Assembly (NCBI GenBank): GCA_945862435.1
Contig: CAMAXX010000008.1
Location: 29,623 to 93,622, forward strand
Direction of reading: 5' to 3'
From: Pseudorhodobacter antarcticus
GTDB taxonomy: Bacteria > Pseudomonadota > Alphaproteobacteria > Rhodobacterales > Rhodobacteraceae
DNA length: 64,000 nt
How positions within the stretch are numbered: position 1 is the stretch's first letter; each line of letters begins with the position of its first letter. Position numbers and translations under genes: made by a program. This document shows, piece after piece, positions 18,803 through 28,307 of this stretch. The notes beneath the pieces were generated by a model that was not told the origin of the DNA, searched no databases, and was given only the letters and a program-made list of their open reading frames with translations.

Positions 18803-19134
18803 TATGATCGTAATCCCCAAATCGCGTGGTAGTAACTTTGTTTCGGTTTGCCACACAATTAGGGCATAGCTTGGGCGGGTCTGTGGCGGGGAAAGGGTGA
18901 GTTTGTGGTCAATTTGGCGGGGCGGGCGGCAGAATCGCGCTGTTTATGCATATTCTGGCAACAGTCGCCGCATTACAGCCGCAAGTATTGCCAAAGGGTT
19001 AACAATCACTGACCCATCCCGCGCAACAATACCGTATCGGATATGCGCAACAAATATGCATGCAGCGCAGCAAGCGGCTTGCGGCGCGGGCTTTGGGCCT
19101 TTATCCCTTTTGCAACTGAACAAGGGATACGACC
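18803..19134. promoter_or_regulatory. Divergent intergenic region between the LysR gene and ilvD
   Basis: A 332-base non-coding stretch that must hold promoters for both genes. It has an ATTAGGGCATAGC stretch close to the LysR start that could hold a LysR-type T-N11-A site, and an inverted repeat just before ilvD described separately. No small open frame with a convincing ribosome site was seen. Confidence 0.4.
19102..19129 (+). promoter_or_regulatory. Hairpin covering the ilvD ribosome binding site
   Basis: TATCCCTT at 19102-19109 is perfectly complementary to AAGGGATA at 19122-19129, with a 12-base loop. The AAGGGA in the right arm is the only good Shine-Dalgarno sequence before the ilvD ATG at 19135. 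The folded form would hide it, so translation may depend on opening the stem. This is an inference from sequence only. Confidence 0.45.
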
Positions 19135-20871
19135 ATGACGATCAACACCCGTTTTGACAAATCCAAGCTTCCCTCGCGCCATGTGACCGAAGGGCCAGCC
19201 CGCGCGCCGCATCGCAGCTATTTCTATGCGATGGGCATCACCGAGGAAGAGATACATCAGCCTTGGGTGGGCGTGGCGACATGCTGGAACGAAGCAGCAC
19301 CCTGCAACATCTCGCTGAACCGTCAGGCGCAGATTGTGAAACATGGCGTGAAAAAGGGCGGCGGCACCCCGCGCGAGTTTACCACCATCACCGTGACAGA
19401 TGGTATCGCGATGGGACATGAGGGGATGCGCTCGTCCCTCGCCTCGCGCGATGCGATTGCCGATACGGTGGAACTAACGATGCGTGGCCATTGCTATGAC
19501 GCGCTGGTCGGCCTTGCGGGCTGCGATAAGTCGCTACCAGGCATGATGATGGCCATGGTGCGCCTGAACGTGCCATCAGTGTTTATCTATGGCGGATCGA
19601 TCCTGCCAGGCCGCCTGAACGGCAAAGACGTGACAGTGCAGGACGTGTTCGAAGCGGTGGGCCGCCTGCAAGCGGGCGATTATTCCGAAGCAGAGCTTGC
19701 CATTCTGGAACGCGTGGCTTGCCCATCATCTGGGGCGTGCGGTGCGCAATACACCGCCAACACCATGGCCTGCGTGTCCGAAGCTATTGGCCTTGCGCTG
19801 CTGAATTCGTCGGGCGCGCCTGCCCCGTATGAATCGCGCGATCAGTATGGCGAGGCATCGGGTGTGGCTGTAATGAACCTGATTGAAAAGAACATTCGCG
19901 CGCGCGATATCGTTACGCGCAAGTCGCTGGAAAATGCCGCTCGCGTGGTGGCCTGCACCGGCGGCTCTACCAATGCAGCCCTGCATCTGCCGGCGATTGC
20001 GCATGAGGCAGGAATTGATTTTGATCTGTTCGATGTGACCGACATCATGCGCGATACGCCTTATTTCGTCGATCTGCGGCCAGGTGGGAAATATGTGGCC
20101 AAAGACCTTTACGAGGTGGGCGGCGTGCCGATTGTGTTGAAGGAACTGATGAAAGCGGGCTTGATACACGAGGATTGCATCACCGCATCTGGCCGCACGA
20201 TTGGCGAAGAGCTATCAGAAATTGTGGGCGATGCTGATGGCCGCGTCATCTATCCTGTTGCAACGCCCATCACGGCCACGGGCGGCGTTGTCGGCCTGAA
20301 GGGCAATCTTGCGCCAGAAGGTGCAATAGTCAAAGTCGCGGGCATGACGCCTGCAGAACAAGTCTTTACTGGCCCTGCCCGTGTGTTTGAATGCGAAGAA
20401 GATGCTTTCGAGGCGGTAAAACAACGCGCCTATAACGAGGGCGAAGTGATTGTGATCCGCAACGAAGGCCCCGCGGGTGGCCCCGGCATGCGCGAGATGC
20501 TGTCCACCACCGCCGCACTGTCCGGCCAAGGCATGGGCAAAAAGGTGGCGCTGATTACCGACGGCCGTTTTTCGGGGGCGACGCGCGGGTTTTGCGTGGG
20601 CCATGTTGGGCCAGAGGCAGCACATGGCGGCCCCATCGCCCTGCTGCAAAACGGCGATATTATTTCGCTGAACGCCATTACGGGCGAACTTTCTGTCGCC
20701 CTCACAGACGCAGAACTGACCCAGCGCCGTGCAAACTGGAAAGGCCCGCGCCCAACCCAATATGCCACAGGGGCAATTTGGAAATTCGCCAAACTTGTTG
20801 GCGGCGCACGCTTTGGCGCTGTCACCCATCCTGGTGCAAAGGCCGAAGCCCATGTCTATATGGACCAATAG
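19135..20871 (+). CDS. ilvD: Dihydroxy-acid dehydratase
   Basis: A 578-residue IlvD/Edd-family enzyme that dehydrates 2,3-dihydroxy-acids in valine, leucine and isoleucine synthesis. Candidate Fe-S ligands are Cys57 (AAPCN), Cys130 (AGCDKSLPG) and Cys202 ([13 protein letters not shown]). The end region has [24 protein letters not shown], the usual substrate/Mg2+ signature. Length fits the shorter alphaproteobacterial IlvD. An 8-bp hairpin covers its ribosome site, and a lipoprotein gene starts 20 bases before its stop. A sugar-acid dehydratase activity cannot be excluded. Confidence 0.92.
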   Translation: MTINTRFDKSKLPSRHVTEGPARAPHRSYFYAMGITEEEIHQPWVGVATCWNEAAPCNISLNRQAQIVKHGVKKGGGTPREFTTITVTDGIAMGHEGMRSSLASRDAIADTVELTMRGHCYDALVGLAGCDKSLPGMMMAMVRLNVPSVFIYGGSILPGRLNGKDVTVQDVFEAVGRLQAGDYSEAELAILERVACPSSGACGAQYTANTMACVSEAIGLALLNSSGAPAPYESRDQYGEASGVAVMNLIEKNIRARDIVTRKSLENAARVVACTGGSTNAALHLPAIAHEAGIDFDLFDVTDIMRDTPYFVDLRPGGKYVAKDLYEVGGVPIVLKELMKAGLIHEDCITASGRTIGEELSEIVGDADGRVIYPVATPITATGGVVGLKGNLAPEGAIVKVAGMTPAEQVFTGPARVFECEEDAFEAVKQRAYNEGEVIVIRNEGPAGGPGMREMLSTTAALSGQGMGKKVALITDGRFSGATRGFCVGHVGPEAAHGGPIALLQNGDIISLNAITGELSVALTDAELTQRRANWKGPRPTQYATGAIWKFAKLVGGARFGAVTHPGAKAEAHVYMDQ

Positions 20872-21556
20872 CGCGCTGGCGCTGGCCTGTGCGGGCCTGA
20901 CGGCCTGTGCGGGTTTGGATATAGGAACGACCCAGCCTCGCAGCATTATTGTGCAGGGCGGAGATATCAAGGTGGCGGCACCTGCTGGCTATTGCGCCAA
21001 TCCGCAGGCCAGCACCGATGGTGCCGGCAGCGCCGTTGTGCTGATGGGGCGCTGTTCGGCCACATCCAGCGCAACACCCGCCGTAATCACGGCCAGCGTG
21101 GGCGCTTCGGGGTCTGGCGCGGCGCTGGATGCTGGGCCAGTGGCGCTGACGCGGTTCTTTACCTCGGATCAAGGGCGCGGGATGCTCGCCTCTACTGGGA
21201 ATCCTGCGGATGCCGTGGTCACCTCGTCCGAAACCGAAGACGCGGCCGTGCTGCTGCGGATCAAGGATGCCAATTTAGGCGAATACTGGCGGGCTATTCT
21301 GGCATTAAAGGGGCGGCTTGTTATGCTATCTGCCATGGGGGCCGAAAGCGTTGTATTGCCACCTGAACAAGGCCGCGCGCTGCTGTCCAAATCCATGGCA
21401 GTCCTGCGCAGTGCGAACCCCGACAAAACAGCGCCAGCGGTCGGCCTTGCAGGGCTGTTTGCTGCATCCAAAACCCCCGCCGCACCCGTGATCGAGGTTT
21501 TGACCCCACCCGAGGGCAGCCTGCGACCTAAGCCGCGCGTTCCCAGTGCTGGATGA
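20852..21556 (+). CDS. Predicted lipoprotein of unknown function
   Basis: A 234-residue protein starting inside ilvD (20-base overlap). The N-terminus is a lipoprotein signal, [18 protein letters not shown], with lipobox LTAC. The remainder has no domain I recognise; a D-Q-G-R-G-M-L-A segment and a segment around [20 protein letters not shown] suggest a globular periplasmic fold, and the tail is Pro-rich. Its overlap with ilvD suggests coupling in expression rather than a role in amino-acid synthesis. The last 29 bases overlap the convergent acyl-CoA synthetase gene. Confidence 0.72.
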   Translation: MSIWTNSALALACAGLTACAGLDIGTTQPRSIIVQGGDIKVAAPAGYCANPQASTDGAGSAVVLMGRCSATSSATPAVITASVGASGSGAALDAGPVALTRFFTSDQGRGMLASTGNPADAVVTSSETEDAAVLLRIKDANLGEYWRAILALKGRLVMLSAMGAESVVLPPEQGRALLSKSMAVLRSANPDKTAPAVGLAGLFAASKTPAAPVIEVLTPPEGSLRPKPRVPSAG

Positions 21557-23417
21557 ACAGCGCCAAAACCGAACCAATTGCAGCATCGCTTTCACCCGCG
21601 GGTGCTGCAATTTGTGCGACCAAGCCACGCTTTTTATCTTCGATCACCGCAGCAACATTTGCCGTTAGCCCCGCCTCGGCCAAAGCGGCGTTGTAAACAC
21701 GCGTGATCGCCATGCGCCGCAAGTCAGGCTTAAAGGTTTTTCCGACCCCTGTTTTTGGCATTTCTGGAATAATCTCTAGATACTTTGGCACTGCCGCGCG
21801 TTCATGGATACGCTGCTCGACAAAGGCCATAAGGTCGGCACTTGTCACGCTGGCATCCTTGACCAGTTCAACATAGGCGCAAGGCACTTCGCCCGCATGT
21901 TCGTCAGGCTGGCCAATGGCCCCCACAAATGCCACCTGTTCGTGGGCCATCAGCGCCTCTTCAATCATTGCGGGGTCAATGTTGTGGCCGCCGCGAATGA
22001 TGATGTCTTTGGCGCGGCCCGTGATATATAGATATCCATCCGCATCCATCCGCCCCAAATCACCCGTGCGCAGATAGCCGTTTGCGAACAGATCTTTATT
22101 CTTATCCGCCTCGGTATAGGTGGCCCCTGTCACCACACCGGGTGAGGTCACGCAAATCTCGCCCGATTCGTCTGGCCCGCATTCATGTGCGCCTCCTTCG
22201 GCATCAAAGGTCATAATCTTGACACGGGTATAGGGGAAAGGCAGGCCAACCGATCCAATTTTCTTGCCGCCTTCGGGCGGGTTGATGGATACTAGGCAAG
22301 TCGCCTCGGTCATGCCATAGCCTTCGACAATCTGCACGCCTGTTGCCGTCTCGAACCTATTGAACAGTTCAATCGGCAGCGGGGCAGACCCTGAAAATGC
22401 CCCGCGCAGGCTGGAGACATTGGCATTCACAGGCCGCTGCATCAGCGCTGAAAGCGCAGTCGGAACTGTGACCATGTAGGTCACCCCCCAGCGTTCGATA
22501 AGTTTCCAGAAATTGTCAAATACACCTGCCCCACGATACCCCGCAGGCGTTGGAAAAACTACATGAAAGCCCGATGCAATGGCCGACATCATAATTGGAT
22601 AGGCTGCAAAAACGTGAAACAGCGGCAGCGGGCAGATCACAACATCAGTTTCTTTGAACAGCAGCTTTTTGCCCAGCCATCCGTTGTAGATCATGCCGCT
22701 GGCCATATGCTGCGCGACCTTTGGCATACCCGTTGTGCCGCCTGTGTGGAACAGAGCGGCAAAATGGTCGGTAGTGCGGTCTGCAAAGGTCAGTTTATCT
22801 GCGGGCTGTTTGTCGCACTCAGCGTTAAAATCCAGCACGCGGGCAGCGTGGCTGGTGGGATTTTTGGGGCGGATCAGCGGCACGATCAACCGCTTGGCCC
22901 CCGTGATATAGCCCAGCAAATCCACCTCTAGAACTGTCTGAACATTGGGCGCATAGGCCAGTGCTGCAGTTAGTTTTTGCGGCACATCGGTTTTGGGAAA
23001 GGCGCGCAGGGTGACGACGACCTTTGCCCTCGTCTCATGCAAAACCGTGCCAATTTGGGCAGGGTCAAGCAGCGGGTTGATCGGGTTCACTTTGCCCGCC
23101 GTTGCCCCCGCCAGCAGCGTGACAGCGGTTTCCAAACTGTTGGGCAGCACATAAGCCACCACATCATCCTCGCCCACGCCAAGGCTGCGAAACAAATTGG
23201 CGGCTTGCGTCACGCGCGCATGCAGCCCGTACCATGTTAAAGTTTTGGCAGGCGATTGCGGCTTTGATTCGATTTGAAAGGTAATTGCATTGCGCGGGCC
23301 AAAATTGGCTTTGGTCTGCGACAAAAACCCATAGATCGACGCAGGCAAGCCGCGCCGATCCATCGGCATTTCCGCCTCAATCGCCGCGACATCGGCGCGC
23401 GATGCGAATATTCCCAT
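21528..23417 (-). CDS. Acyl-CoA synthetase (AMP-dependent synthetase/ligase)
   Basis: A 629-residue adenylate-forming enzyme. The AMP-binding loop is FHTGGTTGMPKVAQH, the A5 motif VEGYGMTEAT, and the hinge region RTGDLGRMDADGYLYITGRA, followed by the C-terminal domain with GRAKDIIIRGGHNIDP. It should activate a fatty or other carboxylic acid to acyl-CoA. The catalytic Lys of the last motif is in KTGVGKTFKPDLRR. It begins at ATG 23417 (MGIFASRADVAAIEAE); the open frame runs 31 codons further upstream. Substrate unknown. Confidence 0.9.
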   Translation of the reverse strand: MGIFASRADVAAIEAEMPMDRRGLPASIYGFLSQTKANFGPRNAITFQIESKPQSPAKTLTWYGLHARVTQAANLFRSLGVGEDDVVAYVLPNSLETAVTLLAGATAGKVNPINPLLDPAQIGTVLHETRAKVVVTLRAFPKTDVPQKLTAALAYAPNVQTVLEVDLLGYITGAKRLIVPLIRPKNPTSHAARVLDFNAECDKQPADKLTFADRTTDHFAALFHTGGTTGMPKVAQHMASGMIYNGWLGKKLLFKETDVVICPLPLFHVFAAYPIMMSAIASGFHVVFPTPAGYRGAGVFDNFWKLIERWGVTYMVTVPTALSALMQRPVNANVSSLRGAFSGSAPLPIELFNRFETATGVQIVEGYGMTEATCLVSINPPEGGKKIGSVGLPFPYTRVKIMTFDAEGGAHECGPDESGEICVTSPGVVTGATYTEADKNKDLFANGYLRTGDLGRMDADGYLYITGRAKDIIIRGGHNIDPAMIEEALMAHEQVAFVGAIGQPDEHAGEVPCAYVELVKDASVTSADLMAFVEQRIHERAAVPKYLEIIPEMPKTGVGKTFKPDLRRMAITRVYNAALAEAGLTANVAAVIEDKKRGLVAQIAAPAGESDAAIGSVLALFIQHWERAA

Positions 23418-23566
23418 AGCTTTCCTCCCAAAAAGCGCCCCTCTGATCGGGGGATTTTGGGTAGATTGGCGCGCTGTGCAGATATTGCAAGTGGCGAGTT
23501 GCCCCGCCAAAGAAATCGTTGCGCCACACTGATGCCGCGCAACGCAAAATCATCCTGCGCAAAGGC

Positions 23567-23998
23567 CTATTTTGCAGGGATGCGCAGCGTCTGACCTGGG
23601 TAGATTTTATCAGGATGCGTCAACATGGGGCGGTTTGCCTCGAATATCTCGGGGTAGCGGCTGGCCTTGCCCAAGGTTTTCTGCGCGATGGCTGACAGTG
23701 TGTCGCCTTTTTTCACGACATGGAACACAGGTTCTGGCCCATCAGCCGACGCTTCAACCTACGCAACACCGCGCACATTGCCTGCCGCAACGATAATTTT
23801 TTCTTTTTCTTCGGGCGATACGGCCGTCCCTTCGACCACAATCTTATCGCCTTCGACTTTCAGTTCCACGCCTTTCATATTTAGCCCGATTTTTTCCATT
23901 TCGGCCTTAATCACCGCGCCATCTGGCGGGGTGTCGGCCTTCGCTTGGCCGCCAAACCACGACGATCCCGTTTCTTTCACAAAGCTCCACAGTCCCAT
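23567..23998 (-). pseudogene. YgaU-type BON-LysM protein gene with an internal amber codon
   Basis: Reading from ATG 23998 (preceded by AAAGGAAG), the frame gives an 79-residue product: the start MGLWSFVKETGSSWFGG and a BON domain (residues ~20-79) ending GNVRGVA. Codon 80 is TAG (23759-23761). The same frame then continues without any shift for another 63 codons: [39 protein letters not shown] and a LysM ending LRIPAK. Relatives have Gln at this join, so CAG to TAG is the simplest change. Intact members bind potassium (YgaU/Kbp) through both domains. It could be truncated, read through, or an assembly error. Confidence 0.8.
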
Positions 23999-24089
23999 GT
24001 CAACTTCCTTTCGTTCCACCACAGCGGTATGGATAGCAACCTATGGTAGCTTAGCGGTGCAACACCTGTGTGACCACCTAAAAGTTAAC

Positions 24090-25874
24090 TTAAATTTGCC
24101 CGCTGCTATCCGTAAATTGCAACCGCGCCAGCCGCGCATAAAGCCCGCCTTCGGCCACCAGCGCATCATGCGTGCCAGTGGCCACAATGCCGCCCTTTTC
24201 AAATACGACAATTCTATCGGCCCGCTTTACTGTGGCCAAGCGGTGGGCCACGACCAGCACCGTGCGCCCCGCCGCCATATGATCGACTGCCTGCTGCACC
24301 GCGCGTTCAGATTCCGCGTCCAACGCCGAGGTTGCCTCGTCTAGCAGCAGCACAGGTGCATCGCGCAAAATCGCGCGGGCAATGGCAATGCGCTGCTTTT
24401 GCCCGCCTGACAGCATCACCCCCCGCTCGCCCAGATAGGTGTCATAACCTTGCGGCAGATCGGTAATAAACTCATGTGCAGCGGCGGCCTTTGCCGCAGC
24501 CTCTACATCAGCGCGGCTTGCTCCCGTGCGGCCAAAGGCGATATTTTCATAGGCCGATGTGGCAAAGATCATCGGGTCTTGCGGCACCAGCGCCATAGCG
24601 GCGCGAAAATCTGATCGCGCCATATCGCGCAGATCAATCCCGTCCAACGTGATGCGGCCAAATTGTGGGTCGTAAAACCGCATCAACATATGAAGCATCG
24701 TCGATTTGCCCGCACCAGAGGGGCCAACAAGGGCCACAGTCTCGCCGGCCTTGATCGTCAGGCTGACCCCATCCAGCGCCAATGTTTCGGGGCGGGACGG
24801 ATAGGCAAAGCCAACCCCTTCAAAGGCGATATCACCCCGAACGGGGCGCGGCAGCGCGCGCGGGCCAGCGGGGTCTGTCACAGGGTCTTTGGCGGCAAGC
24901 AGTTCAACCAAACGTTCGGTCGCGCCCGCCGCGCGCTGCAATTCGCCCCAAACTTCCGACAGCGATCCAACGGCCCCCGCCACAAGCACGGCGTAAATCA
25001 AAAACTGCACCAATTCGCCCGCGCTCATCGCGCCAGATTGCACATCGCGCGCGCCGACCCACAAAACGCACACAATCGCGGCAAAGATCAGGAAAATCAC
25101 GACAACTGTCATTTGCGCCCGCGTCATGATCCGCGTGCGGGCCGAGGTATAGCTGGCCTCGGTCACGCGGGCGAAATCGGACATGGTCGCAGGTTCATGG
25201 GTAAAGCTTTGCACCGTTTGCACGGCGCTAAGCGCCTCGGACGCGCGGCCAGATGACTGCGCGATAAGGTCTTGGTTATCGCGCGACAGGTTACGCAGGC
25301 GGCGGCCCAGCACCACAATCGGCACGATCACCGCAGGCACGATCAGCAGCACCAGCGCCGTAAGCTTGCCCGATGACAAGGCTAGCAGCACGATCCCGCC
25401 AATTAGGGTAAGGATATTGCGCAGGGCGACGGACACCGATGATCCGATCACCGACAAGATCAGCGTGGTGTCGGTGGTGATACGCGACAGCACCTCGCCC
25501 GTCATAATATTGTCGAAAAAGGCAGGCGACATGCTGATCACGCGGTCAAACAACGCTTTGCGGATATCGGCCACAACCCGCTCGCCAAATTTCGTGACAT
25601 AGTAATACCGCACGCCCGTGCCCAGCGCCAGCAGCGCCGCAATGGCCAAGGCGGCGGCAAAATAGGTATCGACCAATTGATAATCGCCCGCAGAAAACCC
25701 ATCCACCACGCGGCGCACGGCCAAGGGCAACGTCAGGCTAACGGCAGATGTCAAAATCAGCGCGGCCCCCGCCAGAATGGCCATGGCGCGGTAGGGGCGG
25801 ATAAATGGCAAAAGGCCACGCAGCGCCCCGATCCGTCTGGAGGGTTCGCGTTTTTCTAAGCTTGCATCGACCAT
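24090..25874 (-). CDS. ABC exporter with fused membrane and ATPase domains (MsbA-like)
   Basis: A 594-residue half-transporter. Six membrane helices occupy residues ~20-310 and the ATPase follows: Walker A GPSGAGKSTM, signature LSGGQKQRIAIARA, Walker B VLLLDEATSALD, and the switch His in VVAHRL. It falls in the MsbA/multidrug-exporter subfamily and probably works as a homodimer in lipid or drug efflux. ATG at 25874 was chosen over a TTG two codons upstream. It lies after ygaU on the minus strand and diverges from the hydrolase operon. Confidence 0.88.
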   Translation of the reverse strand: MVDASLEKREPSRRIGALRGLLPFIRPYRAMAILAGAALILTSAVSLTLPLAVRRVVDGFSAGDYQLVDTYFAAALAIAALLALGTGVRYYYVTKFGERVVADIRKALFDRVISMSPAFFDNIMTGEVLSRITTDTTLILSVIGSSVSVALRNILTLIGGIVLLALSSGKLTALVLLIVPAVIVPIVVLGRRLRNLSRDNQDLIAQSSGRASEALSAVQTVQSFTHEPATMSDFARVTEASYTSARTRIMTRAQMTVVVIFLIFAAIVCVLWVGARDVQSGAMSAGELVQFLIYAVLVAGAVGSLSEVWGELQRAAGATERLVELLAAKDPVTDPAGPRALPRPVRGDIAFEGVGFAYPSRPETLALDGVSLTIKAGETVALVGPSGAGKSTMLHMLMRFYDPQFGRITLDGIDLRDMARSDFRAAMALVPQDPMIFATSAYENIAFGRTGASRADVEAAAKAAAAHEFITDLPQGYDTYLGERGVMLSGGQKQRIAIARAILRDAPVLLLDEATSALDAESERAVQQAVDHMAAGRTVLVVAHRLATVKRADRIVVFEKGGIVATGTHDALVAEGGLYARLARLQFTDSSGQI

Positions 25875-25968
25875 GCTCAATTCTCCCTATGCAAGGGCGA
25901 TGTATGCCCGCGCGGCCCCGCTTGCAAGCCACGTGAATTTCTGGCCCCATAGGCACAAAGGAAATGCT

Positions 25969-26811
25969 ATGCCCGAATTTTTCACCGCCCCCGAATTTTT
26001 CATCGCTGCAGACGGCACGCGCCTTGCCTATGACGACCTAGGCGCTGGCCTGCCGCTTTTGTGCCTGTCTGGCCTGACCCGCACGATGGGGGATTTTGAA
26101 TATCTGCGCCCGCATTTGCCCGCGCTGCGCCTGATCCGCATGGACTATCGCGGGCGCGGGGCAAGTGGGCATTCGGGCGCGGCCAGCTATACCGTGGCGC
26201 AAGAGGGCGCCGATGCGCTGGCTTTATTAGATCATTTGGGCCTACCGCAAGCGGCCATATTGGGCACCTCGCGCGGGGGGCTGATTGGCATGTATCTGGC
26301 CAGCACCGCAAAGCCCCGGGTGCTGGGGCTATGCCTAAATGATGTCGGCCCGGTTATCGAAAAACAGGGCCTAACCCGCATTTTCGACTATCTTGGCACC
26401 AACCCGACCGCGAAAACGCACGCAGAACTGGCCGCGAAATTGCCCAGCCTTATGGCAGGGTTTTCCCATGTTCCGCCCAGCCGCTGGCTGCAAGAAGCGC
26501 AACTGCATTACACACATTCGGCGGAAGGTCTGCGTATCACTTATGACCCCGATTTACGGCAGGCGTTTTTGGCGGCAATGGGTGGCACGAGCCTTGACCT
26601 ATGGCCGCTGTTCGATGCCTGCGCGGGTCTGCCCCTTGCCCTGCTGCGCGGCGAAAACTCTGATTTGCTATCATTGAATACTGCCGCCGAAATGCGCCGC
26701 CGCCGACCAGATATGCTGTTCGCTTCCATCCCGAACCGCGCGCATATTCCATTTCTGGACGAAAACGAAAGTGTCGCGCTGATCCACGCCTTTTTGGCGA
26801 AGGTCTCGTGA
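25969..26811 (+). CDS. Alpha/beta hydrolase 1
   Basis: A 280-residue alpha/beta-hydrolase-fold enzyme, probably cytoplasmic. The nucleophile elbow is GTSRGG (Ser), the oxyanion/first loop is GAGLPLLCLSGLTRTMGDF, and the catalytic His is in NRAHIPFLDENES. An ATG at 25969 has an AAAGGA site. Its stop abuts the next hydrolase gene. It looks like a lactonase- or esterase-type enzyme; the substrate is unknown. Confidence 0.82.
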   Translation: MPEFFTAPEFFIAADGTRLAYDDLGAGLPLLCLSGLTRTMGDFEYLRPHLPALRLIRMDYRGRGASGHSGAASYTVAQEGADALALLDHLGLPQAAILGTSRGGLIGMYLASTAKPRVLGLCLNDVGPVIEKQGLTRIFDYLGTNPTAKTHAELAAKLPSLMAGFSHVPPSRWLQEAQLHYTHSAEGLRITYDPDLRQAFLAAMGGTSLDLWPLFDACAGLPLALLRGENSDLLSLNTAAEMRRRRPDMLFASIPNRAHIPFLDENESVALIHAFLAKVS

Positions 26812-27594
26812 ATGGCATTGGTTTACCTTCCCGATATTCGCCTAAACGCCAATCTGCGCGGGGATGCATCTGCGCCGCCCATTGTCTTGATCCACGCGCT
26901 TGGCACGCACAGCGGTTTGTGGGCCGATGTGCCTTTGCCGCCCAATTTGCGGGTTCTAAGCATGGATTTGCGCGGACATGGCGCGTCAGACGCACCCCCG
27001 CCGCCCTATCAAATGGGGGCGATGATCCGCGATGTTGAACGATTGATAGACCATTTCAATCTGCGCGATGCGGTGGTGATCGGTGTGTCCTTGGGCGGGC
27101 TAATTGCGCAGGGTCTGGCGATAAAGCGGCTGGATTTGGTGCGCGGGATGGTTCTGTCGAACACTGCCGCCAAGATCGGCACAGCCGAGTTGTGGAGCGC
27201 CCGCTGCGACGAGATTGCGCGCACAGGGCTGGAACCCTATGCGACTGGCGCGATGGAGCGGATGCTGGGCCGCGCGTGGCGGGATCACCCCAAGATGCCT
27301 ATGTTGCGCCAAATGCTGGTGCAAACCGCCCCCGAAGGTTGGATTGGTGCCGCCCGCGCCATTGCAGGGACAGATTTCTACACGCCCACCGCTGCGCTGC
27401 GTCTGCCGACTATGGTGATTGCAGGGGCGAATGATGGCACGACACCGCCCGATCTGGTGCGCGAGACAGCGAATTTGATCCCCGGCGCTGAATTTCACCT
27501 GATGCGCGGTGTTGGCCATTTGCCCATGCTGGACAAGCCAGATGCCTATGGCGCATTGATTGCAGCCTTTCTGGCGCGCATTGGTCATGGCTGA
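26812..27594 (+). CDS. Alpha/beta hydrolase 2 (3-oxoadipate enol-lactonase-like)
   Basis: A 260-residue enzyme of the PcaD-like group: HALGTHSGLW oxyanion region, GVSLGG nucleophile elbow, acid residue near ANDGTTPPD, and His in GVGHLPMLDKPDAYGAL. In the beta-ketoadipate pathway PcaD opens the enol-lactone ring, but no other pca genes are present, so only the lactonase-like class is claimed. It starts directly after hydrolase 1 and overlaps hydrolase 3 by 8 bases. Confidence 0.82.
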   Translation: MALVYLPDIRLNANLRGDASAPPIVLIHALGTHSGLWADVPLPPNLRVLSMDLRGHGASDAPPPPYQMGAMIRDVERLIDHFNLRDAVVIGVSLGGLIAQGLAIKRLDLVRGMVLSNTAAKIGTAELWSARCDEIARTGLEPYATGAMERMLGRAWRDHPKMPMLRQMLVQTAPEGWIGAARAIAGTDFYTPTAALRLPTMVIAGANDGTTPPDLVRETANLIPGAEFHLMRGVGHLPMLDKPDAYGALIAAFLARIGHG

Positions 27595-28255
27595 GTTTAT
27601 ATTGATCCACGGCGCATGCCACCGGGCAGGGGTTTGGCGCGCGGTGCTGCCCGCTTTGGCGGCAAAGGGCCACTTTGCGCAGCCGGTATCGCTGCAGGGT
27701 GCAACTTTGAACGAACATGCTGCAGGAATTGTGGCCCAGTCGCCCAAGGGCGCGATACTGGTGGGCCATTCGGCAGGCGGGTTTGTGGCCCATGCCGCAG
27801 CTCTTGCTGCGCAGGGACATTTTGCGGGTGCCATTTACCTATGCGCCTTTATTCCAAGCGTGGGCAAATCCGTGGCCGATCTGCGCCGCGCGGCCCCAAA
27901 TGACGCTCTTGGCCCCGCTATTCGGCGCGTGGACGAAGGGTATCAGTTTGACCCTAACATCGCGCTTAGTCTCTTTTTCAACGGCTGTCCAAATCCTACC
28001 GCCCACGTCGCTGGCCTGCGGGCTGACCCAGTGCGGCCTGTGCAAACCGCTTTGCCCGATCTGCCTGCATACTTTCCCCGCGCCGCTATAATCTGCGATA
28101 ATGACCGCGCCATTTCACCCGCCTATCAGATGCATATGGCTGCGGGCATTGCGCTGCGCCGCCACCTGCCCTGCGGCCATGCGCCGTTCTTTGCGGCCCC
28201 AGACCTGCTTGCACAATCTTTGCATGATTTGGCCGACATGATAGGTCGCAGATAG
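27587..28255 (+). CDS. Alpha/beta hydrolase 3 (esterase-like)
   Basis: A 222-residue short alpha/beta hydrolase. It begins MAEFILIHGACHRAGVWR (HG oxyanion motif typical of the methylesterase/hydroxynitrile-lyase-like group), has nucleophile elbow GHSAGG and a His in LPCGHAPFFAAP. It is not closely similar to its two upstream neighbours. The 8-base overlap with hydrolase 2 and the following enolase gene 52 bases on suggest a catabolic operon of five steps or fewer, substrate unknown. Confidence 0.78.
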   Translation: MAEFILIHGACHRAGVWRAVLPALAAKGHFAQPVSLQGATLNEHAAGIVAQSPKGAILVGHSAGGFVAHAAALAAQGHFAGAIYLCAFIPSVGKSVADLRRAAPNDALGPAIRRVDEGYQFDPNIALSLFFNGCPNPTAHVAGLRADPVRPVQTALPDLPAYFPRAAIICDNDRAISPAYQMHMAAGIALRRHLPCGHAPFFAAPDLLAQSLHDLADMIGRR

Positions 28256-28307
28256 ACCAGTGCATGTCCGAATCCTGCCCTAGCCTATCCCAAAACGCGA
28301 GGCTTCG

